64,000 nt of DNA from Spirometra erinaceieuropaei (GCA_902702965.1 CACRXP010000147.1:930713-994712), one strand, 5' to 3'; shown: positions 32,132 through 44,210, counted from the first letter of the stretch. Numbers and translations are program-made. The notes: a model not told the origin generated them from the sequence alone.

Positions 32132-32883
32132 TCAGGCATGAAGGTCGGTGATGCAGTCGACGAGTCGGCGATTCTTCAAATCACCCAGTAGATTGAAGTG
32201 AGCTAGGAAATCGGCGCCTATGAGGGCGACGGAAACGTCGGCAATAATGAAAACCCATCGGAAAATCCGACGAAGGCCCAAATCGAGTGTGATGGAGCGC
32301 TGTCCAAAGGTGGGGATGCTGGAGTTGTTGGCAGCTGTTAGACAAAAAGAGCTGCAGTGTTTGCGTTCGGCCGGAGTTGGTGGAACCACGCTAACCTCGG
32401 CACCAGAGTCGACAAGGAATTTGGCGCCAGCGATACGGTCCCAGAGGAACAAACGGCGAGTGTGGAGAATGGCAACGCTTCCAGCAGCAGTGGGCTCTAC
32501 TGTCGGGTCGGATCGTCTCCCTGAGGCCGTTAGAGATGCCTTGAAAAAGCATGGCTGAAGACATCGTCGAGCTGCACCTCCAAATTGTTGATGATACCAG
32601 CAGACGCTACTTGGAGATTGTGGACGGCGGGTGTGGGAAACGGAGGAAGTAGGGCGACGGTTTGGTGTTCGCCGCGGGCCGTTAGTGGTAACTGCAATGA
32701 GCTGGGCTTTCAGGCGCATTAATACCTCCTCGAGCCGATCCAAGCGTACGCCAGCTCCTTGAGAATTTGAGTTGATGAGTGACTTCTGGTCTTGGGAGGT
32801 CGCGTTGTAGGTCGCCGGAAGATTGTTTTTGTAGACGAAAAATTTGCGGAATTCCAGTGTTCGGAAATTAGGGGTCACCAATT
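32132..32883 (-). pseudogene. gag: Retrotransposon Gag C-terminus plus protease, 5'-deleted
   Basis: The open frame runs from inside the 5' LTR through the primer site to a TGA at 32132-32134. The part within the element encodes a short helical stretch (LDRLEEVLMRLKAQL), then the CHCC nucleocapsid box at about 32549-32602 (Cys-Trp-Tyr-His...Cys...Cys) and an aspartic protease with LVDSGAEVSVV at about 32383-32410 and an IGADFL segment. The capsid/matrix region expected between the primer site and the CHCC box is gone: under 90 codons remain. There is no suitable ATG before the helical stretch. The TGA falls between PR and RT in one continuous frame. Confidence 0.85.
32871..32880 (-). promoter_or_regulatory. 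Primer-binding site, tRNA-Trp
   Basis: Three bases inside the 5' LTR the minus strand reads TGGTGACCCC. It is complementary to the 3' end of animal tRNA-Trp (...GGGGTCA-CCA). This primer choice is reported for CsRn1-clade elements. Confidence 0.75.
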
Positions 32884-33383
32884 TGTGGCGGTCAAGGATG
32901 TGAGATCGACTTAAACCACGCACAATAAGTTCGTTTCGTCTACTGTCAGAAGTCAGGGAGCTGTGAGGACTAGTTTATTCTGTACACAGGGCAGGTTGCC
33001 GTAAGTTGGCGGTTTGCCTGCAACAGAGAAAAACGTCCGTTCACGGAGAGCGTCAGTCACGGTGTGTGTTGTTTACGCGGGTGTGAGTGTCTAGGTCAGC
33101 AGGAGGGGGTGACTGTCTGAGTGGTGGTCGTGTGATTGGACAAATTAGAGGACGAGTGGTGGGCGCATACTCACAAGGCCTCACGGGAATCAAGCCAAAG
33201 CGTTCGACGCGCGTTAGGCGATACTAGTTTTTGAGTGCAGCCGGGAGTCACTGCAGCTGGGCAGGAGGTGTCCCAGTTCTAGCCGGCGGGGGTGGTCGTG
33301 CGTCAGCGGCCTGTCAGTGCTTATCGCGGTCATTGACCGACAAAAGGGAGCCGGAGAAAAGGGGGACTGGAGCAGCTGCTACA
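32884..33383 (-). repeat. 5' LTR
   Basis: 500 bp, aligned base for base with 28850-29349 (offset 4034). It is identical over roughly the first 428 bp, then has nine substitutions in the last 70 or so. Confidence 0.93.
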
Positions 33384-33387
33384 AGTT
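33384..33387. repeat. Target-site duplication, right
   Basis: AGTT follows the 5' LTR and matches 28846-28849. Confidence 0.8.
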
Positions 33388-34000
33388 TGCCAGAAATTGC
33401 CCTAGATTCAATAGACGCCTCCAGGCGTTTCTTGCCGTGGCAGTGGATATTTTGGTTTCATAACCTGACGCCTGATCGTCGCCTCCGGTCTGTGTGCAAC
33501 TCCAACCCCAAGTGGTGCGAGAAGGCGGCCGACAGCTTCCGAAATGTTATTGACATACGGAAGCGCTCGCCTAATTCGGGGTTGGTACAGTCTGGCCTTT
33601 GGTCCCATTTGCGCTGATAGTCACTGCCTTTTAACACCCGTCGAATATATTTTAGTTCGGAAATTTTACCTTCCGGCTAACCGCAGTGCGTTCGGGCACG
33701 CCGATAGAGCGTCCTTACACAACTGCGTTTGTGGCTGATTGGGTGGTCACTGTTGAAATTCAGTACTTGCATCGTATTTATCGCTTTCCTAAGCAATTCG
33801 GTCTTTAGACTATCACAAAAAATCTGTGGCACACTAGGGCATCTAGGAATGCCAGCTGGTTTTTTCTCCTCCAGCCTAAATTTTGTGTCCAAGAAGTCGG
33901 CCTTAATTCGTTATTTGAAGGCTAGCAATTCATCCTGATCGATAACGTCGAAGGTACCGTCCACAATGCGGACCCAGAACTTCGGTCTTCGATTCTGGAA
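33388..34000 (-). pseudogene. Penelope-like element, RT part upstream of LTR insertion (PLE-e, 5' part)
   Basis: On the minus strand the degenerate RT starts near 33995 with PKFWVRIVDGTF, where the YVDD box has decayed to IVDG. It then shows AINTMQVLNFNSDHPISHKR, RTLYRRARTHC and, in another frame, ALPYVNNISEAVGRLLAPLG followed by RRQVMKPKYPLPRQE. This is the RT-to-nuclease linker of a type II PLE. Stop codons and frameshifts are scattered through it. The frame continues at 28849 after removal of the LTR element and one copy of its duplication. Confidence 0.8.
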
Positions 34001-37000
34001 GATTAGCGAATATCCGTTGTAGAACAGTTCGGGTTATGAGTCAGGAGACTGACGAATAAGTTACCCGTTCCAACGATCGCGTATAATTCTTCACGACAAC
34101 TTTCTTGAACCCGCATTCTCGTTTGCATCGGGTTGTTTAGCCTTGCCAGTCAGTGATCCCATCCCTCATCCGGTCCTAATAACTTTATTCTGACACCGCA
34201 TTCGAACGACTGAAGGAATTGAGAGTGCCATAGATTAACCACGAGCAGACTTTTATTATAACCATGTTCACACGCAAGTTACCTTCCCTGTGCCTGATGT
34301 GAAGTGGCCGCGAGTTTCGACGGTCACTCGTGCAACAACTCTTCTCAATCACATCACCAAATAAAAACTCAACTGCAGGGGCGAGAATGAAGAAGCCTAT
34401 TGACGTCTTCAAATAACGTTTATAAGGTGATGAAGGGAACATGCAAAGTCGGAATGAAACTGAACCAATCAGACGCTTCCCTTGTGTGTTTAATATGCCC
34501 ACTGAACTGACTAATTTGACTGATTGGGTATATCTCTAGTTCTGTCGGGAGCTAGCCTGATATCAACAAGTTCACAGCATTTGAACGAGTCGATCAGGAT
34601 TACTCCTGGTAAAAGTGCTCATTATTTTGATGAGGACATGATGGTCATCGCAGGCAATGACGGTCAAACAGTCACCACTAATTTGTGGCGTCTATTTAGC
34701 TACGCTAACCATCACTCACTGGGTCTGCTCAGAAGAAACTATCCGAATACCTTATTGTTGAACACTCGAGATGCTGGCTGATAATATGAATATTTTCAAA
34801 AAAGGGAGAAAATATTTCTATTGACGACAATAATGATATTATGTATACGAACGAGATATCATTCACAAAGCCGCCAACTCCGCTGGAAGCTGCAGACAGG
34901 TCAGAAATGAAGACGGTTTGTGGTTACGAAACACGAACCACCAATCTCAAAGTTGGCATAGATTAGGTCACAAAATTAGCAATGAGAAAAACTTCAGAGG
35001 AAGACCGAATCAAAGAGGTTGAAGACTGGATGTGTTAAATGTGACCCACATCTCGACAAATAATTACACGAAGGTACGGAGTACATACAGTTCCTGGAGG
35101 CTAAATACTCTGAGGTGAGTAAGAAGACCGGAGGCGGCGGAGGGAGCAAGTGGGTGGCACGTTCGAGCCTGAACCTTGGCGCTCCACTCCAGACCTCCTG
35201 GTCCACGCAGCAAAGACCAGAATTTGATCTGACAACAAAAGGGTGGCTGACAGGGCCGGAGTTGCAACCAGGCTTGCCGTCACACCTGGCGCGGATCCAA
35301 TGGAGCGGGAATGCCATAAAGACCACATTAAGAAGGAACCATTATAGCCTGACTCTTAAGCCATTAATCAGCCGCTCCGCGCAAACACACAACAATGGGC
35401 CGACTGCGAGGTCCAACTTATCCCGTCAGTTGGCAGCCTTCCAAACCACGGCTTCTAGCGCACTGTGCTAGTCTCAAGCGGGTACGATTGTTTGTAATGA
35501 GGAAAATGCGCTGAGTCGTCGACCTCACCCTCCCTTTTCTTTCTCAGGGCCCAGCCACTGTCCGAAATGGTCAGCTTACAATTAAGAGGAATGGGCGTGT
35601 CGGGTGACGTGTCTAATAACATTGTTTGCGCGCGCCGCATGCACGACCTGTTCCCCCAAACACAAGCATCATGATTTTACACAACGGGGGTTGAGCTACG
35701 TATTCGGTCGTAAGCTACGTCAACGACAAGCGCGCGTAGTAACGGACAAAGGACCTGCTTCAGCCAATAAGATATCGGATTGATGGTACTAACTAGTTCC
35801 CTGGAGGAATGCGATATGAAAAAGCGGAGAACGCTGACGTTGGGTATGTCATCGACAATGAGAACGGGTAACCGTGCAATATTGTGGAATCAAAGTAACC
35901 AATGGAAAGGAAGGTGTATGACAACGAAACCGAATAAGGCACAGTCGACCCGAATTCAATCGATATGAAAGCCCCAGTTAATCGCACTTTAGTAAAGGTA
36001 GCCATGAGGGGACGTGGTGGGATTACTTAGAAGTAAGCTAACCTAAAGTATGCCAGCAAAGGGAATTCCCGGATCCGACCAGTGTGATGGACTCGAAGTA
36101 ACCCGAGGTAAACCATGGCAATGGCAACGAAATGGAGTAGTTGATAGCTGACCAGTACGCAATCAAGTTGAAACTGTTTGACGGTCACCGTGTACGGGAG
36201 GCTTCCGTGGAAGCAAAGCAACCTGTCGTAAGCTTTCAATGAAAACAAACCGGGTATCCGCCAATGCACACGCCCCAACCAGGGAAAAAATATTACATGA
36301 TGGTCGTCCACTCAAGATTCCTGTGTAGGGGTGTAAGGGGTGACTCCAAAAAATCGGTAGGTAGTAATTAGTATGCTAAGGTTGGTCACATACTACGTCC
36401 GCATCGCGGCCTATTTGACGTGATGACTGTTGAACCAAATATTCACGTTTAGACCTGAACGACTTTTGTTCACTGGCCCCACCCTACACCCAATGAACAT
36501 TATTGGCTTCACATCACAGCTACCAAACCATGGTTATCTCTATGACTGGTAATGGAATAAAACGGCTGCTAGTTACGCGGATGGTTCTGAAGGACTCCGA
36601 ACACTTGTCAATCAGTGGCGTACACAGATAAGGCTTGAATACAGATCGGAATGGAGCGTTAGCGCTCGCCCGGGATGCCCGGTGATGCTAATCGATTGAT
36701 GAGGGCATAAAACCCCGAAGAGGTCATCGCAATATCTTTCCCTTCTGTCGGCAATACCATATTTCGCCATCACTATTTGCCCGTTGACGATTTTGTGATA
36801 TTGTGACGCTACTACAAACATTTAAGTAACGTCTGTTTATGTAATTTATTACTTTTTAACCACGTCGCGCACCGCTGTTCGCATTCATCCAGATGCTTGC
36901 AGACCAAAAATCCTACTACTTTCCCCGTATCTTAGGTGTGCTTCAAATATCTGCTGGACTTAATTAACAAACTGAGTTTGCATGCCCCCATATACCGTTA

Positions 37001-38399
37001 ACGCAGGAAATACTGCGCCCATCTGTACAGTTTTTGATATTCCCCTTGTATTTCTTTCATGTTACTTCCTTTCCTCTTTCTCCATATACTTCCTCTGCGT
37101 GCAACCAATATGGATTTCAAAGGTACACATATACTTTCTGTCAAATGCACTAAATTGAACTGAAAAATTCCTAGATGACCATCGAGTAGGATGGTGAACC
37201 GGAGTTAAAAGGCAACACAAAAGACTCTTACACCGTCTCGCAATCTAGTTAGATTGATTACGACTTCTCCTACGTGGCTTTGACTCCTAAAGATCGCAAA
37301 CCGATGGCTCAACTGTATGGGAGACGTATCCGATAATAAGTTGATCGGCGGCTGTTCAAATCTCCAATTTTTCCAACCGGTTGTTCATGTATGACAGCCT
37401 GGCGACGGTAACGAGGAAAGAAACAGCTACGCAAGTCTCCTAGCGTTTGCCGATGAGACTTCTCGGCGTCCCCACCAGTGGTTGAGGCCGGTCCCGTCTG
37501 AAGTTTTCACTTCGGGTTGACAACGAAATCTGAAGATATATGGTATACGTCAACTTCGCGCCATCGTTCCTTACGATCATCCAGTTCGGACTGTAGACAC
37601 CATCTCCCATGAGAACGGCTATCAGCAAAGGCGACAAGCCAACTTCGATGGAGAACAGATGACAAGTCGGCGTGAATCACACGAGGGTTTGACTGTTGCA
37701 AACGATGGCCTTCGCCGAACACCCTATAAAGTAGGCGCAGCATAGGTGACTTGCGCTTGATTGAGTCTTGCAAAACCATCCTGTCCCAGATGGCAGGACG
37801 CCGGCGTCAATGCAAACTACACAGAAGAACGGCATATGGACTATGCGCTTTTCCACTCATTCTGAGCGTGTGATAAGCCTTTTCTGAACATAGTACGTTC
37901 GATTTCCTTCGAGGGAAATCCAGTCGCAGTTAGGTAATCTCTGTCAAGGTCATTGCAGACGATTGCTTTTTTGTCCAGAAACCCGTTTTCGAACAAATTG
38001 GGGACGAGTAGCGAGTCCTGCGTTACAGTGGTCATGTGGGCTGAGATCTATTCCCCACAAAACGGTGCCGACTCCCAGAGGTTATATGCCCCTCAGGGAG
38101 TGCATGGGGTGTCCCACGCCCCTCAAAAGGGCGACGCGGCAGGTGTGCTGGACCACTGCGGAGGCTTCACCGGATTCTGGCAGAAGTTGTAGGAAATGCG
38201 CACACATAACAAACGACATCGTATTGGATGGGGTGGCAGGCCCTGTTGCAGGCGCACGTCACGCTACTTGAGGTCTGTGCCGCTCCCCCTAATATCCTCT
38301 GTGTGTAAAATCCAGACCAGCTTACGTTGCGGGCCCGGGGACGTGGTGGCACGCCTAGGTGCGGGTTTTCTCCCTGCCGGCCGCCACCCACCTCCTGTC
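34001..38399. other. 4.4 kb without a supported gene
   Basis: I see no domain, no phase-consistent exon chain and no repeat family that I can define. A 64-codon minus-strand frame at 38035-37841 (VPNLFENGFLDKKAIV) has protein-like composition and an acceptor-like CTGTAACGCAG, but no donor. GC-rich blocks at 35100-35320 and 38190-38400 may be related to each other. Confidence 0.35.
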
Positions 38400-38570
38400 T
38401 TCGTGATTATGCCCTGACATCCGGTCCAGGGGGGAAGAAGGAGAGAGTGCGGTAGGTGCTGCGCAAGCCTACTATCACCATAAACTAATTCACGTGCAAG
38501 TCGCCGTCCCTGATCCCACCCTGCTGGGGAGTATATGGTGGACCTCATCGGCCGCGACGGTGCCTAAGGA
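38400..38570 (+). repeat. D-family dispersed repeat copy
   Basis: It shares ACATCCGGTC, GAGAGAGTGCGGTAGGTGCT, CTACTATCACCATAAACTAA, TTCACG-CAAGTC and a GGTGGACCTCATCG-type tail with 58860-59090 and 5290-5425. It is non-coding. Confidence 0.5.
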
Positions 38571-38834
38571 GATGAAGCCATTTTGATGGATTAAGTAGGA
38601 TTTCGTCCCTGGCTCCATTTGGCAGCCAGTTCTTCTCCCTGTTTCGATGAAATTATGTCGAACGGAGGAACCCACTCGGATAATCACGTTGAATGTTGAG
38701 CGCTACACCATATCGGCAGAAGAAAATTCACCAGACAACGACCAGTTATGGAAACGGAAGCACTCTAAAGAAGTTAAATTCTGCGTCCTCTGTTTGCACT
38801 GGACAGTAGTGTTAGATTTTCATCCTGGAAATTT

Positions 38835-39145
38835 ATTTTATTTCCTTTTCCAGCCATGCCGCGAGGTGTCCTCGCATTATCTGGGGTAGGTGCCGACTCT
38901 TGCGACCAGTATAACCTGCTCCACAGGAGCAAGTAAGGGAGTAGGTGTACATTGATGTGGTCTGAGTTGGAAACCTATCCTTACCTACTCCACGTAAAAT
39001 AGAGTTAGTAGAGAAGGATATTCGAACCCTTACTGCTGGGAAGGTTCGTAAGACAACTTGATCAAGGCGTCTTCTTAGGAGTTCAGTTGCAGCGTCCTCT
39101 TGAAAAGGGACTTGAGCGCACAGAAGAACAACCTTCATGCCCCGT
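38835..39145 (-). pseudogene. Penelope-like element GIY-YIG fragment (PLE-f)
   Basis: The minus-strand frame reads EDAATELLRRRLDQVVLRTF, SFSTNSILRGVGKDR, then YSLTCSCGAGYTGRKSRHLP and GHLAAWLEKE. It is close to PLE-a in the linker and nuclease start. The GIY-YIG core has Thr for Ile (YTGR). It ends abruptly after the first helix, so the catalytic Glu half is missing. A fragment of the terminal hammerhead-like block (CTGACGATAATTTATCGAA, 39353-39371, plus strand) lies about 200 bp away. Confidence 0.75.
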
Positions 39146-39379
39146 GCCTACCGTGCTCGTAGGTCGACTAACACTGCAACTCTCCCCGCGCCCTTCTGCT
39201 CTCACCTCGTCCCCGGTATTGACTGCTATTACCCGCCACCCCCTCCCCCCGCTTTCCCATACTCCGCCTGTGTTTTAAGACGACCTTCAATCGACTTCTT
39301 TTATCACTGACATGTTTTAGCTTCTTACCCCTTCCCATATAAATGTACTGACCTGACGATAATTTATCGAACTGGTCTC

Positions 39380-41665
39380 TTGAATACGGACATGGGAGTT
39401 TTCACGGCTCTAAAAAGTGAATCCCTGTTTTGGTTCTGCTGGTGTCGTTATCGCAGGCACTATGAACGGCAAGCAACATTAACGCTGGAGTTGCGGTGGC
39501 GGTTGAAACACCCGTGGGATGCAGTTTGGTCTAGGGATTAACTTCAGGGGAGGTAATAGTATCTCAAATCAGCTGATGTATTTTCCAGACATTTCTGCGT
39601 AAAAGGGCACAAAAGTGTAGGGCACATCATAAAGGCTTCGGTCAGTTCGTATAGGTCAGTCTTTCTTCGTTTCTGTTGTCAAATTTGTGAACACCCATTC
39701 ATTACAGAAGTAATTTCTGATTCAAGGGGATCGAAGCAGATGGAAATATTTTCGGGACCGCCTCGACAAAATCAGACAGCTTGTTCAGCTCGAGTCGCAA
39801 GATGACTAAGCCGTCTCAGATAGCTGGCGTGCAGAAAAGATCGCTTAGACGGGGGGGAGGGGAGGGCAGATAGCCGAACCAGTCATGTATGAGGCGTAGA
39901 CGTGTTATAAGGCGAAGTGAAATGATTAGTCAATTTGTAGATCAGTTTGAGTGTGACCTGACTAAATAGGCTAAACGACCAAAAAACCAATGACCACCAA
40001 GTAGGACAGGAAGCACGCAGTGGCTGACACTTAGACCCGGCATCAACCCAATCTCCTGCGAAGGACAGTCTGCTCAAAGTGTACTCAATTTCTCTGCCAT
40101 CTTTCACCAACCTCGAATTCTGGTCTTCTATGAAATATACTGTTAGACTCTGTGTGTGGTCATCACCTGCAAGTAATGTCGGCGCCACTAAAAGGCCCTG
40201 TCAGTCGGTATGATCATTCAACAGCCAAGGAAGGCTGTGAAAGCCGTATGTGCACATGTGATTTGGGGAGACCTGCTTGACGTTATGTCTGACATATGAA
40301 AGTACACAACGGCAACTATGCATTCAGAAGACTGACCAGGGAACTAATCGCAGCTAGGCTAGACCGAGAGTGAGACCCTGGTTACCACAACCTTCAGGCC
40401 CTGTCCCAATTGGAAAGAGAAGGCGGACGCCAGTTGGGAGGAGAATATATTCTGTACAGAATAACTGGAGAAGGAGTTGGCAGCCGGACGAGGGCGCGTC
40501 CAACGCTAGGTGAGCCGCGTCCTAAGTGTGTATGCCGGGGAATGCGTCAAGGCGTCTTAAGATAGGCCACGTCTGATTCGGCCTTGAATGTGATTGGTCG
40601 GTTGGAAAGCCGAGTGAACGAGTGCTAGACAGCCCTGGTGCACTCGCAAGAGGCCCAGCGTTGAGACAGGAGCCCGGAGTAGAGCCACTAGAGGCTCATG
40701 GCCCAATAGTAGAGAACTGGACTTGAACACGCTTGATAACCAAGTAATTCGGCTTCGAATCGAAGGTCCCGCAAACAGTGACTTCGGGATGGCTAGCTGA
40801 TGGCAGCAAGTAGGTCAGAAAGGACCATCCTGGACTTCCTAGTCTTGGTCGACAATCCTTCTTTACATATCTCCGTACCAAAGTGGCTGTTTCTACTGCC
40901 GTAAGCTCATAATTTCCACCTAACTACTCTGTGAGCAATAAAGTATATCCAGAGATTAGGAACTGCCAGTTTTCGTGCCGACGTAGGTAACGCTATCCAG
41001 TGCGGAAAGTATTTGTCTGCGGAATTTTTTCGTGGCATGATTTGAACATCATTAAATATGGGAAAATTACTGTGCACTGCCCTACAGTTTTAGCATCCGT
41101 TCTGGAACACTCATTTTGTAGCGTCCTGTGGCAGTTTATATTTCTCTGTTCTATCTTGAATTTGACGTTTAAGAAGCATGCTCACAACCGACCCATAAGT
41201 CACGTTTCAGTATTTTTTGCAGAACCCACCTTCCAACTCCTGCCTCTAAGGGCATCTTGATGGGTTGAACCGCGTCAGACTAATTATGCTTGAGAATACA
41301 CTAAGTTACCATGAGGATGAACTTCCCAGCATTGACCTCACTCTCACTTCCCCCTCTCACAGTGCTAAGGTTTATCCCTGTCAAGCCGAATGAGAGTTAA
41401 ATTGGGTACGGTGGCTGACAAGGTCGTCTGCGCGTGCCACACACAATCTGGCCCCTAGGTCGTATGCAGTAGGCCGCAGTTGGAGGGGTTTTACATACCA
41501 CATAAGTGAGGGTGCCCTAAAAGTCACACTAGGAGAATATTGTAGCCTGTCGTCTAGTGCGAGGCAGGATCGAGTTATCAAATCGGAGGCGCAAACTCAC
41601 TCGAAATTCCGCAGACGGTCGGATCTCATTTCGTAACCGTACCTGCAATAGACAAGCTCAGCTGT
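39380..41665. other. No supported gene
   Basis: Short frames only (for example 41000-41260 plus and 39883-40188 minus), with no motif or consistent splice sites. Confidence 0.35.
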
Positions 41666-41669
41666 CTGT

Positions 41670-41880
41670 CATACGGGACCGGTGGTAATAGGGGGTCCGA
41701 AATCAACCCCTAGCCCTAATCCCTAACACTAACCCCTGACCCTTGCTCCTAACCCCAACCGTAACCCCTAACCCTTAACACTGACCCGTGACCCTAACCC
41801 CAACCCTAACCCTAACTCCTAACAGCTGCGGCTACGAAATAAGGTCTTACCGTTAACACCTCCCCTACAGTGACCACTGT
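41670..41880 (+). repeat. E-family repeat, telomere-like tract (E2)
   Basis: The flank ACGGGACCGGTGGTAATAGG is followed by a degenerate CCCTAA/CCCCTAA tract at about 41698-41822, the longest in the window. The second flank found in E1 and E3 is missing. Confidence 0.6.
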
Positions 41881-42845
41881 TGGGTACTTTTATTTCAATG
41901 ATTTTTTTAGTTGCGGGCCAGCATCACCCACTGGTCTTGATACCGTTTTGTTCGCTGTACCTTCGTCGTGTTTGAGCTCGGCTACTGTTGAATAAGTTGG
42001 AACTTTAAATTGAAAAACCTTTCTAGTCACAGGAGATGTATAGCTCTGACAAGCAGATTCTCACAAGAGCAAGGTACATAAGAGACAACTCTATACCTCC
42101 AGATGTAAGGGTAAAATAGGAATTAGTCCGAAAATGCGTGCATCAGATGGAAGAAGTAAATTTGTTTCAAAATTCCGAAAAACGAAAGATCACACAACAA
42201 CGGAAACACAGTCAGCGGTTGGAGAAGTGTGTCTCAAGGAGGGAGGAGGGGAGTTGCTGACGGCTTGAGTGTATTTCCGAAAGATAGCAATATATCACAA
42301 TGCGGGAGTCGGAGGTATTAAGTGCAAACATGTGTATTACAATCTAGCCTTCCTATCCTTATGGGTGACTTTAAGTGCGTGCCAGGGACTTGGTGGTCGA
42401 GAAGAGCGGTGTCTGGGAGATTGTGATGCTGGTGGGATTGAAGGAGACGTGAGCTGGCGTCTGTACGTAAGCTGCCGAAAGCCAGAGCCAACTGGCAGTG
42501 AAGGCCAGACAGATGCTGAGCCAAGTGAAGATGATTGATGTGTCGAAAGTCTCTGCTGCCCCACTCTGCCAGGTCTAAAATTTGAAGGAGATACGACCCT
42601 GAAAATCGGGAATGTATGCAACGAGAGTCTTGTTGTGTAACAGGGGAACACAGGTCAAGGTAACAAATACCTGACTGGCGTATGCTAGGGCGTGACTGGT
42701 GCACGAGGAATAACTTAACCCGAAGACGCCTACTTAGATAAATATAGTAGTGAGTATTGCGTAGAAAACCTGTCCCGACCGCATACCATATCTCTACCGG
42801 TTAGACAAATCCCGCACTGAACTCTTCCATTTGAGTTTCAGAAGG
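41881..42845. other. Unassigned
   Basis: A plus-strand frame at 42269-42538 and antisense frames at 42318-42704 are open together, which suggests biased composition rather than coding. No family is recognised. Confidence 0.35.
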
Positions 42846-42847
42846 AG

Positions 42848-43806
42848 TACTTGCTGGAGCACAGAACACGAAATGTTAACAAAAATTCAGAAGTGCGCTT
42901 AAGATTAGAAGGAATTACCCGGGTGGGGACGTAATATTGGTTAGCATTCAGCATAACCCAAAGATACTTCAGTCATGACAGGATGCCCGCTTTTGGATGC
43001 ACCTCTTTTCGACCATCTGTAATAATTACAATTGGTAAAAATGGCTACCTAAGTGCGGTACATTTTCCACTGAATTATGATGTCCTTATAAATTAACATA
43101 CATCTTATAGAAAGTACGCTCGAAAGTATCCTTTAATAGAGGATCACATCTTTCTCAAATGTTGCACTTAAAAAGGGTATCTTTCGACTTTAGGAACAGT
43201 TTATCAGTCCTCGAATAATTTTAAACCTGATCTGGCCTTACCTTTTCATTTACTGTTTTCAAAGTACAAGCTGTGTTCTTTCCATGTAAGGTAAACCACA
43301 TATACCTCCTTGCAATTAAGAAGATACCGATTAGAACTCCTACAATTTCGCACTTCATGCGAACTGTGATGCATGATACAAGACACTTAAACATGAATGG
43401 TTATAATGTTATGTGAATGTTCATTTCACGGTTTCAAAAAATCTTATTATGATAAATGCTTTTAAAAATTCAATATGTCCTGTCTTGAAGTAGAGATTTT
43501 TTAGAAGACGTGATCTGATACCAAAAAATATCAGAGGGGATATTATTGCACGTGCTTTCTATAAAACACATTGAAATTCACAAGTTTATCGAAAACCTTG
43601 GAAAAATTAAAATCCCGTAAGCAGTCATTTTTTGACGTGAGTGGTTATTGCAGGTGGTCGGAAAGAAACGCATTTGAAAACCGGCACCCTGGAGTGATTG
43701 GAATATCTTGGGATAATCAATACTACGACTCCATTTTGTCAATCCTTTCCAATCGAAAACATATCTCAGACTTTCTGTTAACATTTCATGAGAGAGCTAA
43801 CTTACT
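42848..43806. mobile_element. A-family palindromic element A4 (diverged)
   Basis: Both arms carry A-family blocks: ACGAAATGTTAACA near the left end, GTAATATTGGTTAGCATTCA, AGGATGCCCGCTTTTGGATGCA, and their inverses CCGGCACCCTGGAGTGATTGG and TTAACATTTCATGAGAGAGC at the right end. The right end is TTACTG at 43806; the left edge near 42848 is degraded. It is about 959 bp, close to A1-A3. The F3 element starts one base after it. Confidence 0.6.
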
Positions 43807-43807
43807 G

Positions 43808-44210
43808 AGGTAACGATAGGGTTTAGGACTGAAGAGTAGATGACAACTACAAATATATATCCCACGATTCGGTGTGTCTGTAAACATCACTTATTATTCA
43901 TAGTTCTCATTGTCTGAAATTTCCTCCTCTTCCACACTAAATGTAAACTTACAAGCGGTGCTTTGTTTAAAAACCGTTATTTCATGAAAATTGCTTCTTG
44001 GTTATTTTTTAATTATCGCGCTCACTTTCTTTGCCAAATGAGAGCGTAAAATAAGACTTTCGACAGAACTTTATCGATTTTCTGTGTCTTCTTGCCCTCA
44101 GGCCTGTGTGTTGTCCCACCCCTAAAACGCCCTCTACCACCATTCAACGTATGACACGGTCCACAGGCTAGCTCAAGTTAGTTGGAGGTCCTACACCCTA
44201 TCGTTGTCCT
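43808..44210. mobile_element. F-family element F3
   Basis: It starts AGGTAACGATAGGGTTTAGGA and ends CCTACACCCTATCGTTGTCCT, inverted termini matching F2. The interior is F2 in the opposite orientation, including the TTTCTGTGTCTTCTTGCCCTC and CACACTAAATGTAAAC-type blocks. 403 bp, non-coding. Confidence 0.55.

Larger units (their letters stand above)
28850..33383 (-). mobile_element. Ty3/gypsy LTR retrotransposon, CsRn1-like, internally deleted
   Basis: This 4,534-bp element lies on the minus strand and has 500-bp LTRs (TG...CA), a 4-bp AGTT duplication, a tRNA-Trp primer site, a polypurine tract and pol in the order PR-RT-RNaseH-INT. The Gag CHCC box (C-x2-H-x9-C-x3-C) and the Trp primer site are hallmarks of the CsRn1 clade first described in Clonorchis. 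The N-terminal part of gag is missing, and an in-frame TGA separates PR from RT. The pol enzymes themselves are otherwise open. It sits inside an older PLE. The LTRs differ at only about nine positions, so the insertion is fairly recent. Confidence 0.92.

Noticed and set aside
41690..41830. True chromosome end (telomere)
   Set aside because: The tract is short, degenerate, internal and part of a repeat that occurs three times.
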